From Sialis fuliginosa (lineage: Eukaryota > Arthropoda > Insecta > Megaloptera > Sialidae): DNA of 64,000 nt. The notes beneath the pieces are model-generated. The model worked only from the letters and a program-made list of their open reading frames with translations. It made no database searches and was not told the DNA's origin. The stretch spans positions 13,456,501 to 13,520,500 of the forward strand of contig OY540822.1 in the NCBI GenBank assembly GCA_961205875.1. Direction: 5' to 3'. Below are positions 10,605-22,800 of the stretch, one piece after another (position 1 is the first letter of the stretch; each line of letters opens with the position of its first letter). A program made the translations under genes and the position numbers.

Positions 10605-13600
10605 ATGTTGTGGTGGATTAATATAATATGTTATTTAATAAGTTTAGGTGTGATTTTTGCCGGATTGTATGGTGTTATATATTTTTTGGTAATAATACAA
10701 ATAGACTGTGATTTTGGATTAAAATTTGCTGAATTATTCGGTAAAAAAATTGGTAAGCATTTTTTATATTTATTAAAATCCATGTTAATTTAAATGCATT
10801 TTAACAAATTTTGTTTCTAATCTGAAAACATGAAAATATTAGGAATTCAGAAATTGTAGTTTTCAAGAATTATTTTTATCAAAATTAGAATAAAAAATAT
10901 AATGAAAATAGAAAAATGTGTATTATTATAATAATAATTTCAAATTATGATTAGACCGACGCGTGAGGTGGCGTCGCGACGCCATCTCACCTCACAAAGG
11001 TCAATATTCGATACCATATCAATAATTATACACGTATATGTACTTTAACCATTCCTTCAGAAATTAAAATTACTTATTTCAAGAAATATTTTGTTTTTAT
11101 TGATAATATCTTTGAAGTTATGGTAAATGTATTACAATAAGTAAATAAATACAAAATTTAATTATTCAGAATATCATACCAAATATTTATCTATATTATC
11201 ATGTTTGTATAAAGAATCTTTAAATAATAATCACGTCTTAATTTTATGTTAATTTATATGCTAATGAGTTTTTTGTATTCGTATCTACATTAGTTAAAAA
11301 TAAAAATATTTTCGAATCGATTTTCAAACTATTTTACATACCTATTTCCAGTTTTTGAAGGCCATTTAGTCACTCTTAGGACTTAAAAAAGGAAAATATA
11401 TATATAATAACTTATATATAAATTAAAATGATTGATTTTTTTTATAGAAAATGAGTTTCAAAAAAAAGAATATGTATGGTTCGAAAATATAATTTAGATT
11501 ATTGAATTCTAGACATTAGTTAAAATAATATTTTTAAAATAAATATTTAGATAATTAGACATTGGACACTGTTTTGCAGTAATGTATCAACTCACACAGA
11601 GTGTGAGTTGTTAAATTATAATTTAAATATAACTTTGATAGCTATGCACTATTTTCTATAATCTTGTAAACTTTATTTTAAATGAAACTACATTTATAAC
11701 TCAAAAATTATATTTTTGTGAGTTGATACATTACTGATACTTGATAAATAGATACAGTAAACCCTCCATTTACGCGGATTCACTTTACGTTTGGAATAAA
11801 GGGTGGAAACTGCGTAAATGGAGAAATTATTGTACTTCACTTAACATATACATAACAAATGATGTAGATTAAGTTCTTTTTTCCTGAAGCTACATGCTGA
11901 TTCAAAAGTATGTTTTGTATGTATTAATTTTTATTGTATTTTATTTTTTAGACTATCTTAGTGGTAAAGTTGTATGGGTAACAGGAGCTTCTAGTGGAAT
12001 AGGAGAAGCAATATCAAAATCATTGGGTAAACATGGTGTCAAATTAGTTCTTTCAGCAAGAAGAATTAATGAATTAGAAAGAGTTAAAGAAGAAATATTA
12101 GGTTAGTTACAATTGTGAATATTAAGCTCTAATTGCTGAAAATAAGAACGTTAATTTTGATTGCATAATACAGTGGTTCTCAAAATATTTTGGGTGACGG
12201 TACAGTAATATAAAATAAATTAAAATTTGCGATACCATATCGATGTTTTTCGTAAGATAGTGTTTTCAAAATGTCTAAAAGAGATGCACGTATATTGTAA
12301 ATTGGAGAAACACTGCATTTCGTTTGGGAGTCATTGCATTATATTTATTTAAATAATGAGTTTGGAAATTTATTTAAAAAAATTCTTTATTTATATAAAT
12401 AAAGTTTTTTTTCCTTTAATTAATAAATCCAGAAAAATATTTGTATGAAATGCAGTTATTCCTATAATTTAATATAAATCGGATAACGGGTTAACATTAT
12501 TAACCGTAAATTCCTATTTCCGAGTTACTTGTCTTGGCCAAAAGTAGAACTTGCTTTGCAACAATAATTGAGTACAAATAACAGGTACTGCTGTTTAAAA
12601 TTAGCATTTATTATCAGCACAGTGAGGAACTCCCCCCCCCCCCCCCTATCCATTCATATTTCGATAGGTAAAAAAACAATATTATGAATTTTAATAAATA
12701 TGTAATCTTTTAATTGTTTAAATATATATGAAGAAAATCCATTGCTATTACATTTTTTTTTGTAAAAATCTCCCCTCCCTCAAGTAAATCAGTGGATTGA
12801 ACACTATCTTAAATTCTTAAAAAGAATTATTTTATAAATTTTGATTGTAAAAGAAACAAAGTAGTGAAGGTTTTTTTATGTCACATATTTATTCAAATTT
12901 CAAAATGGAACCAAATTACAGTATGAACCCCAAAAATTAAGCTGGCCTAATTTTACTTGGCGTTCTTAAAATTCAAAATCGACTTAAATTTTCTTTAGCT
13001 TGATTAATATCGTATTATTTGTTAAATAATAAAAATAAATAGAAATACAGTGGACCCTCGTTAGTACGTTTTTATGGGAACTGGAGGAAAATTCGTACTA
13101 ACGAGAAAAACGTACTAACGAGGTTTCACTATACTTATTTTTTATTTTTATTTCTCACTAGACTCATGGTTACATTTTATAATTTGTTTGTGATCTTTAA
13201 TATCAGTTTATAAAAGAGTAAAAAAAATTACAGAAAATCCGCCCTAAAAACTAGGATCCATATTTTGTGGTGGCAAAATTTATGATATATAAAAAATGTA
13301 ATTATAATAATATTTTGAATCACATCACCATAAATTTTAATTTCAATCAAACAAAAAAAATATTGATTTCGTCGATTAACGTTAATCCTTAACATAATCG
13401 AGGATAGTAAACGGACGATTTAAATCGCGTGTTGACGCACGTTGCAACGCTTATGGCTTATTTGATATCCTGCGATGGAATATACAGCGTTTTAACGCGC
13501 GTCAAAACGCTTTTATTGAAAAGAAATTTGAATATTTTAAATGAATTGTAGAAAATTCAAACCTGGAACCTAGAGACATATTAATACTTCCCATGGATAT

Positions 13601-16600
13601 GATAAATTTAGACAACCACAATACACTATTGAACGATGTTATCACACATTTTGGTCGTTTGGATATTTTGGTTAATAATGCTGGAAGGTCGCAGAGAGCC
13701 AAATGGGTTGATATCGATATAGAAGTCGATAAAGATGTATTTGAATTAAACGTATTTAGTGTTATTTCTTTAACACGGGTTGTTGTTAAATACTTTGAAG
13801 AATATCAAATTGAAGGACATGTAGCTGTTACGTCTAGTTTAGCCGGAATAATTCCAGCGCCCTTTTCAGCTGCTTATACCGGAGCAAAACATGCAATTCA
13901 TGTAAGTATTTAACCTTTTTTCCGGTATAATTTAGTTTTGTATGTTGCCAAAATGTCAGTTATACTGCCTTTTTTAGTCTCATTTCATTGCGTAATTTTT
14001 TTATAAATTGTAAAAAATAATTAAGAGTCCTGCATGGGTCCACAGGGGGAAGGAGGGGGGAGGGCAGATAGGGCTTTATTATTATTAAGGAGACCCGCGA
14101 TAAAACGTGGGAATAAAATAATTTTCCAGTCTCGCTCATTTAAAATTATTATTATTTTTTAGAAATTAATTTTAATTGAAGTTTGCTGTAAATATATATA
14201 TTTTTTTCAAAAATTGTTACATCAAATAATTTGATAGAAATAGAAAGTATTGTATAAAGTTATAAAACTGAACATCGATAAACTGGTGAATCGAACTTTC
14301 TCTTGAGAATTGAACTGTTATTTTTAATAGATTTCGTTAGAGGTCAATGAATTTTAATAATACGTGGATCTTAAAATAATTATTATTATGATGTTATTAC
14401 TTTAACATACGTACAAAAATCTTTAAAATGTTTTTTTTTACTATACTTTAAAACTTTGAATGATTTTATATTATTTAAATTATATTTTTTATTAACAGTT
14501 AACTAAAGATTTGAGTTTTATTTTTTATTTATTATTTTGTTGTAATTCCAGGGGTACTACAACAGTTTAAGAAATGAGATGTTTCATAAAAAATTAACAG
14601 TGACTGTATTATGCCCAGGACCAACCCATACGAATTTCCTTTCTGAAGCGTTCACTGGTAAAAAAGGAGAAGTAAGTTAATCTGGGTAAAAAAAATGAGT
14701 TTGGCTATATTTAAAAATATATTACTAAGCCGGCAATTTTTTAAAATGTTTTCGGTAGTAAATAGTGTTTTCTTTTCCCTTTTAAATAAACTTTTACGTT
14801 TTACTGTACGATTTTTTTCGCCGAGATATACAAATATAAAAATTAACAGAAGAATTTGTTGCCGAAAAAAAAATCTGTTTGGCCAAATTCTTTGGAACTT
14901 TTCGTCAATTTTAAGTGTTTTTTACAGATCAAAAGTATTTTTTTTGTTGCCCAATGTTATTATATAACTATCATAGGATATAGGTTTCTTTATTAATGCC
15001 AATCAAGAAATAAATATATACTAGTTCAACAACATTCGAAAAATAGTTTTCGGTATTAGATACTAAAAATTAAAGGTCATATTATGTAAAATATTTTGAC
15101 ATGCTTTTACTTTTTTTCACTCGTGAAACAAAGTAACCTAAAACAAGTTTTTGATAATAAATTGATACCATCTAATTGCAATGTAGAGAAATTGTTAGAA
15201 ATCACACATTTTGAAACCGATTGTAGGTCAGTTTCATAATATCATTAAAATATCGTCGATTAAAACTGCTAATTATATGTCCAATTTCAATAATTTGACA
15301 GAGGAGCAAAAGATTATATTCAAAAAAATATATTTTACGTATAAAAATAATAAATTTTAAGCAAAATAAAAAATGTTTATTTTTTTTCAGAAATTTGAAG
15401 GCAGTGTTTCTAAAACTGACCGACGTATGACAGCCGAAAGATGCGGCGAGTTGAGTGCCATAGCTATAGCTAATCAAATAGATGAGGCATGGATAACAAT
15501 ACATCCATACCTAGTAATGCTTTATTTCAATTCACTTGTACCGAACGTGTTTAGATTGTAAGTATTAATTCATACGTGTTAACAAAAAAACAAGATTTCG
15601 AACCTGATTGTTAAAGTAGCATCAATTTGTTACCAGTGTGCTCCGTAAAAATGTGCTCCGTAAAGTCAGCGGTGTATCATTCGGGTCTTATTGTTTTGAA
15701 TTATAAAATTATTAAATAATAAAATTAAAAGTGATTCTTAGCTATATGAGAATTGAAATGATGTTAAAATTAATCAGGATCCAGATATAAATTTTGTATG
15801 GCCTGGATCCGGCCTGCGGACCGTAGTTTAGGGACCGCTGTTTTATTTTTTTTTAATTAATAGAACATATGTACATTATAGATAAATATATATTTACAAC
15901 TTTTACCATTTTTTTAAATGCATCGTTTCAAAAATATCTCAAAAATTGACAAAAGTAAATATCTATTTCCGGTGATAAGATCGTTTTCAAAAATATAATA
16001 TTTTCTTCCCAGACGTATATTAATCCTAAATATAAAATTTTAACTTTCTATTTTTGTCGTCTTTGAAATTCCTCGTCTAGACAGACAGGCAGACAGATAG
16101 ACATCATGTCGAAAATAGGTTAAAATTAGAGTTGCGCCGAATATTCGGCATAGTTTTGGCATTAACAATGGTTTATTTTTTATAATTTGATTAAAACAGT
16201 GTATTAAAAATTACGTACTACAAAAAACAAATAAAAATAATTCTTTTATGTCCGGTATTATTAAGAAATTTGCAAGCTTGCAAGCGCTTTCAAATAGGGT
16301 ATTAATTCTGTGATAGTATCTATTGATTAGTTATGGAATATAGAGCAGTGATACTTCAACTTATAACACAGTTGGCGACTCTGATCGTACAAAATAATTT
16401 TTATAATATCACCACTGTTTTAATATCGTTGGTGTTTACGTACTACGCGTATGCGAAACCTGTCAAACACTTCATGAAGTTTCAAGTGAACTGTCAGATA
16501 GGTTTGATACCTCACTTAAATGTGCTTGCAAGCTTGAGTAATTAAAATGTCGAATATTGATTGTAATAAACGAATAAATTATTTTTACTGTATACACACT

Positions 16601-18312
16601 TTCTGATACTATATTTCTTAGGTATAAGAAAGTAAAACATGTATGCAAAACGTAATAAAAACTACCATATACATATTATTATATTTTCTAGTTACACGTG
16701 ATATTTGTTTTTCGTCTGTCATGATTTAAACAATGGAAATTGTACAAATAATAACTGCAAGGTAAAATCTAAGTTGTCGCATCCCCCCACTTCTCCTACA
16801 GTTATAATTGTGTACATCCAAAAAAATTATAAATAAAAAAACACAATTCGTTATTTCTACAGGTTCGATTTCTTCTTAAGAAATTATAATTCATATTATT
16901 TAAAGAATCTAATCATTTTTTATACACTTTATATTTAATTACAAATTAAGGTAATTTAAATTTTAAACATTAATAATTATTAATTTAATAACTAACATTA
17001 TTTTATTATTGGCAAAAAGACCATAAAGAGAAATTAAGTAGATCCCTTATTGTGGATCTTGGCTTCTGGGTGTAAGCCGCGTCGGTTTGGTTGATTTATC
17101 GGCCAACGTTTTGTCACACATTGCAGTGGACATCTTCAGGGCTCTTCTTTTTCTTCTTTCTACACCCAGAAGCCAACATCCATATCAAGATCACCGCGGA
17201 AGTCTCAAGACTTGATCCCTTATTAATTACAGAAATTAATAATATTTTTATTTCCTAGATTGGTCAAGATAAAATTATCAGGCTTTCTTGAATTACGGTA
17301 TTTGAGAAAAAAGAATACATATGAAATACTTTACTCTCCGACTTTGAGAAAAATTAAAAAGATTCAGTATATTGTCGACGAAAATGTAATTTCCTTTTTT
17401 CTTTTCGTTATGCACATAATTTTACACAGAGTTAGTTTATTTACTATTAATAACTTGTTTATATTTGAATAGGTGATTTTGGAGGTTCTTAGCGTGCTGA
17501 AATTGAACTCGTTATCCAAATTTGCTTCACCACGTCATATTTTTGAAATAATCTAACATAAAATGCAAAAAATTCAAGTAGAGACAAAAAATGATGTCGG
17601 CCTGTTTTTATCAATAAATAAAAATATATGTTAAATGGGAAAATTCAATTTTACAATTTCATTATCATTTAAATGTTTTATTATAGTAAATAAATAAACT
17701 TTGTGCGAATGATTTTTTCAATAACACAATGGTAGTGGGTTACTTAATCAGAATTCAAAAAGTCGAAAACGAGGCAAGTCTCGATTTAAGAAATTATTAT
17801 TTCAATAATATGAACTATAAGATACAATGTTCTATGTAAACAATATTCGTTTATATTTTGAAATTAGAACTAAATAAAGTTTATAGAAAATTGAAACTTG
17901 TCTCGGTCTGAAATTTTCATCAAATTACGATACCACTCTATTTGGCCTATTTGGAGATTAACTTTTTGAAAATGGGCGTTTAAATCGTAATAAATAAAGT
18001 GAAGGTTTAGTATAAACAAAAAAACTGGTACATTTATCAATTTTATTTATGTAGTTGCCCAATTCATTTTAATTGAGTAACAGCAAAGTATTTTCCTAAA
18101 CTAGAGTTGATTGAGAATGGCTTAATATTTTCACTTTGCATAGTTTATATAAAAATGTAGACATACGGAATATAAAAGAAGCATATAATTGTAAGTATAT
18201 ATTATTTTTATTTGAATTGTAATATATTTTATTTTACAGAATAATGAAGAGACTTGGCCCTGAACAGCTAATAAGACTTAGGGATACTAAGAAAACACTA
18301 AATGTGGAATGA
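10605..18312 (+). CDS. Short-chain dehydrogenase/reductase, DHRS7-like (6 exons, 335 aa)
   Basis: Predicted membrane-anchored NAD(P)-dependent oxidoreductase of the classical SDR superfamily; the substrate is unknown (family members act on steroids, retinoids and other carbonyls). Exons: 10605-10752, 11952-12101, 13552-13901, 14552-14671, 15391-15557, 18240-18312. All introns are GT-AG and the frame is continuous. Residues 6-32 form a hydrophobic anchor. The cofactor motif TGASSGIG is at 60-67, NNAG at 141-144, Asn166 in the helix-4 position, catalytic Ser194/195, and the YTGAK active site gives Tyr208 and Lys212. PGPT follows. The C-terminus (MKRLGPEQLIRLRDTKKT) fits the DHRS7 group, and the 335-aa length is typical. 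The start has a good context (CACCATG). In-frame alternatives exist: an ATG at 11894 reading straight into exon 2, and an alternative 3' exon at 17259. Family call is firm; the orthologue call is inference. Confidence 0.92.
10963..10990. repeat. GC-rich palindrome in SDR intron 1
   Basis: TGGCGTCGCGACGCCA (10969-10984) is a perfect 16-bp palindrome, extended by GTGAG and CTCAC on either side with one mismatched pair. It stands out in strongly AT-rich surroundings. Function unknown. Confidence 0.8.
11577..11736. mobile_element. Small TIR element (160 bp), 20-bp perfect TIRs
   Basis: CAGTAATGTATCAACTCACA (11577-11596) is exactly complementary to the right end (11717-11736). The left TIR is followed by AGAGTGTGAGTT, which can pair with the TIR itself. 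No coding capacity; a non-autonomous DNA element in SDR intron 1. No clear target duplication. Confidence 0.75.
11755..11832. mobile_element. Tiny Tc1/mariner-type MITE (pogo/Tigger-like ends)
   Basis: The left end CAGTAAACCCTCCATTTACG and the right end, whose complement reads CAATAATTTCTCCATTTACG, are inverted repeats flanked by TA on both sides. Only 78 bp. The 'CAGTRRACCCTC' start is typical of pogo/Tigger-like elements. Confidence 0.7.
13048..13131. mobile_element. Tiny pogo/Tigger-like MITE (84 bp)
   Basis: The left TIR CAGTGGACCCTCGTTAGTAC and the complementary right end are flanked by TA target duplications at 13046-13047 and 13132-13133. It lies in SDR intron 2. Confidence 0.8.
17052..17213. 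mobile_element. SINE- or Penelope-related short element with 11-bp target duplication
   Basis: GATCCCTTATT flanks both ends (17041-17051 and 17214-17224), the long duplication expected of target-primed retrotransposition. Inside, TTGGCTTCTGGGTGTA (17059-17074) and TACACCCAGAAGCCAA (17161-17176) are perfect inverted repeats. Related sequence lies at 46864-46982 and, weakly, 41505-41570. No ORF. Placement as Penelope-derived is a guess from recall of similar insect repeats. Confidence 0.6.
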
Positions 18313-18478
18313 AAAATGTGGATTTTTTCATATCAATATAACTAAAAGTGGTGTTGAAAAAATGTTTGAGGATCACTGATAGACGGGATATTGGCCATTG
18401 TAAAAGAGAGACTGAAAAGTTATTATTTTTTTATGTTTATTTTAAGATATACCTACAACTATTAAATATGTATTTTAT

Positions 18479-18484
18479 AAATAA
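18479..18484 (+). promoter_or_regulatory. Poly(A) signal AATAAA of the SDR gene
   Basis: AATAAA lies 167 bases after the SDR stop codon, a plausible 3' end signal. Confidence 0.55.
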
Positions 18485-18568
18485 AATTTTATAGCTATGT
18501 TTTATTTATTCATTTATTTATCAACAGAAATCTGGGAATTATTGCTATATTCATATTAATATAATAAA

Positions 18569-18700
18569 TGCGAGAGTTATTTGTCTGTCTGTTTGTTACC
18601 TTTTCACGGCTAAACCACTGAACCGATTTGGATGAAATTTGGCACGAATTTGACGAAGGGCATATATTACACGCAGACGAAGTTGCGGGTAACAGCTAGT
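18569..18700 (+). mobile_element. Short Helitron-like or tail-repeat copy ending in CTAGT
   Basis: The sequence has a CTGTCTGTTTGTTACC start, the segment AAACCACTGAACCGATTTGG, and the end GCGGGTAACAGCTAGT. This layout recurs in many insect genomes and ends CTAG-T as Helitrons do. No coding capacity. Confidence 0.5.
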
Positions 18701-21700
18701 TAACAATAATATTAAAAAATATACTTTTTAACATTAATATTAATTTACTCGTATTTCAAATTAGCTTTTTATTTGTTAAAAAAAGAGAGACTTTGATAAA
18801 AATTCAAAGAAGAACAATAATATAGTCGCGGCACAGCTAGAGGGAAACTCGTAAATTGGGAATTAGTAGCGAAAAACATTTTAGAGTTATCAATTTTATA
18901 GGGACTTACTTCGCCCAAAAAAATGGTCACACTAAAACTTTTTTCTCCGAAACGATTAATTTTGGGGGCCTGATTTTTTTTCTCATCCAGTATATTAATT
19001 TTGATTAACAGAAACACTTCAATTAAAATTATTTATTTTTATCATTACCTGATCTATGGTAAGTATCACATCACTGTACTGCATTTTAAAAATATTGCAC
19101 ATTATTCTAGGTAGCTATATATAAATTTTATCTAATTTAGTAATTACTTTAACAGAGCGTATCACAGCCGTGCCCCTGTTAACAGTCGATTTGGGCCCCT
19201 CCCTTTTCGGCCAATTGTTTAATTCTGTTGACAACGATACTTCACTGAAATGGTTTTAGTATAATACATTGAAGGGCAAACAGCTAATGTTGAATTAAAA
19301 AAATTGTATGTATTTATACACTGCAGAAATTCAAAAGAATTAAAATGAACAATTTTTTTGGTAGGTACTAAAGAAAAATAATTTAAATGCAAAGTAACTC
19401 AATATACATATAAGTTTTATCAAAAAAATTGAATAAGCCTTATCAGCACAACAAATTATGAACAATAGAGACGATAATAATTTATTATTTTAATTGTTTT
19501 AACGGACATTAAAAATCACATAGGGACTACTTTTAAATCTGTGTCAACACATGGGCGCATTTTTTTTAAATCAGATGAGGTAAGTAAATAAATTTAAGTA
19601 AATAAAATGTTTGGATCTGGCTTGAAGACGGTCCCATTTCAAAATCATCAAAATCGTGTGTAAGGGAGAGGGGGAACATCCCAAAATATTTATTTTTTCA
19701 AGATATCTCAAGAACGACACATGTTACGTGAAAATTTTATAGAATCTTTTTTATAGATTATTAATTTCCTATAATATTTGTTTTTTAAATTGATATTTAC
19801 TTTGACATATTAAATGCCATTTTGATGTTTGCATACATTTTGATTTAGATTGAAATTGTAAAAAAATTAAAAATATACGAAAAAATAATCAAGTGCGTCT
19901 TAAGAAAAATTTCGAACTAATATTTTTTAGTAAAATTGTATAAAAATTAAACCAATTAACCAACGACAGGCAATTTATCGATTTTTATTTAAATTGTTCA
20001 ATAATTAACTACCGTTTATGAATTAAGCACGAGGAAGCACTGTGCATTTACTTGGCAGATGTTTTTTTTATTCATACATTAAAAATGTACTCTTCATTTT
20101 TAGAATTTGAGATCACCTTACATTATTTTTAAAACTTGTAAACCCTGCTCTTAATAAATTTTAATCAAATAAAATTTACGCAGCCCTACATATCTTTAAT
20201 ACACAAGCAATTAAACTAATTAAAGGGTCATCTTAAGTACAGTTGAAGGCTTCATGATGAAGTTAATATAATATTTATATAAATATTATTTTCAGTATAT
20301 GACTCGTCTTTGCATCCACTCTATTTTCATTCATACTTTATATATGTATAATTACTAAATGGTTAATTTGTTGACAAAAATTATTAGTCATTTTTTTTAA
20401 TACAGAAAGTACCTAGTTTTAAAATTATTAAAAGGAATGCAATTGGAAGAGTCTAATATAAAATGATCAAATCAATACTAATAAATATGAACATTCGCTT
20501 AAAAGTTCTGTGTATAGAATGAAAATATTTTATATTTTTTAAATTTATATGTTTTTTACAATAATATAAATTCATTCTAATATTTTCAAATTTGTTGTCT
20601 GACTTTCTGTTAAAACTACATAATCAATTTTGAATAAAATAGGAAAGCCTTAGATCCTAGAAATAGTTTAAACTACATGATAATTGATTGAAGGCAGGCT
20701 CGTATCAAGGAAAATTGATATTTTCTAATAAAAATGCATAAAAATTAGTTGGAATGTTGATTTAATAAAACCAACATCTACAAGGTAGGTTTAAGAGCAA
20801 CCAGTGGTACGGGCATTCACACTTTATTTTTAAAATTTCGAAAAAAGACCTTTAAAATATTAAGTAGATGTTTTATAAACTTTATTTTGTTTATAATTTT
20901 TTTTTTATAAATTTATAAATTTTGACTCTGGATTCGAACGAACGACCTCAAAAACTTCTAGATACCAAATCATGTGTGGTTAAAAATTTTATATTAGATA
21001 AATATTTTATTAAGCCGTCATATTAATTATTCTTAAAAAATTAAAATTCTATAAAACTTTCACCCTTCTACAATGTTTCGTATTCTAATTACAGCGTCTA
21101 CAAACAGACACACAGACATTATAAAAATAGTCAGAATGGATTAAGAGAAGGTCAAAATGAATATTTCCATAAAAATCCAGAGTTCGAAAAAATCGGCCTT
21201 ACAATAATATATGTACCGTATAAGAAAGTAAAAATAGTATAATAGACAATATTAGTATGCGTGTAAACGTGCAAATGCTAGATAACATTTATACTTTACA
21301 AATATAGTAAGTCACTTGCGGGTCTAAACATACATATTATCACTTTTAATAACAAAAGTCCAAAATGTATGATAAGACACGTTAATATAATTTATAAACA
21401 TCGCTGCTGAAATAGCAGATAATTGGTTAGTACATCTTCTAACTGTATTTGAACGATTATAAAATCTCTGAAACTTTTTAAAATACTTGAGTACTTTTTT
21501 TCAGTAATTGTATTTAAATTTATTTAAAAATAATTGTACTGTGTACTTACAAATATACTTATTGTTAGTACTCTTACATATGGCAATATATTTGTACATA
21601 TTTTTCCTTTTTTTAAGTAACATAAATATTAAAATATGTTAGTAACTTTGACTTCATGTCATAATAACAATTAAACAAAATTGTTATTGTTTTTGAACTA

Positions 21701-22440
21701 AAATTGAATTGTTTACAATTTTTCTATTAGAACAGTGAATATTTATAATTTTTGAAGTAAAAATTAATAATATTTTAAAACTATTTTTAGAATGATTAGT
21801 AATATTTTTTAATTTTGTAAATATCCAAAATTGAGAATATAGTGTGATTTTAAATATCTAATGATCAGTTACAAATTAAATACAGTTCTTTGATTTTTAA
21901 TGCCATAAATGTTTAACATGTCAAAAGGTTAAACGAGATTATTTAGAAAACGTTTTTTTTAATGATGTATATTTCTCGAATATGTTATTTTCTCCAGTAT
22001 TTAATGCCCTCTGTTTAACAGGAAGGTTCTTTGTTCAGAAAGCACTGTGTTTCCTATTAATATATTTATATATATTTTTATTATACTACTTGTATCATAT
22101 AGATAAAATTTATTACATTTTAAAAAAGTGCGTAAAACAGAGATATCTATGTATTTATACGTATGTATATTAATAAAGATTAAAATGTTACCTTTTTAAA
22201 TAAAAAAACTATTATTATGCCGTCCTATAAATTTTTTCATATAATTTTTTTTAAAAGCAATGTATCCGGGGGCAACGAAAGTTTATAAAATATTGTTTTG
22301 GACCCCAGGAAACTGTTCTTTTTGCCGATAGGATAACGCGCTACTGGCTTTTAGCTATATAATTTACTCAGCCACTGGTACACATTGTTAAGAGCGTGTC
22401 TAGTGACTTATTAATCAATCTGTGATTTAAGTAATAATAC
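18701..22440. other. AT-rich intergenic region
   Basis: No gene recognised. It contains the dispersed repeat at 19616-20060 and, near 20925-20985, a minus-strand segment with a B-box-like GTTCGAATCC that could be part of a tRNA-derived SINE. The remainder is plain AT-rich DNA. Confidence 0.5.
19616..20060 (+). repeat. Dispersed repeat (family also at 59912-60037 and 62175-62700)
   Basis: Matches include TCTGGCTTGAAGACGGTCCC, CAAAATATTTATTTTTTCAA, and the end AGCACGAGGAAGCACTGTGC. The same order is found at 62175-62700, and the first 125 bases also at 59912-60037. No ORF. Confidence 0.75.
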
Positions 22441-22800
22441 ACAATGCCTGTTAGTAGCGATCATTATACATTAACAAAGCTTGGAGAGAAGTTCCAGGGG
22501 TCAGAATCAATTGTTGACTAAATTCGAATATTTTATGGTTTAATGCAACAAATAAGTACATAACTTACAAGGTTAATATTATATCAATAAGTAATACTTA
22601 GATTAAATTTGAACAAATATCGTTAAGTGTTTTAATATATATTTTTAAGTTGAGATAAATGTTTTAAGGAGATAGCACATTTAATTCCAAACCATTTATA
22701 ATTGTAAATATCGTTATATAACATTTGTGATTGTTAAAGTGCGCTTTGTTGACAATGTGAGAATATATTTTTTGGGAAAAGGAATAATTTCTATAACAAA

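Noticed and set aside
20925-20985. tRNA gene on the minus strand
   Set aside because: Only the B-box/T-loop part is recognisable; no cloverleaf could be built, so at most a SINE fragment.
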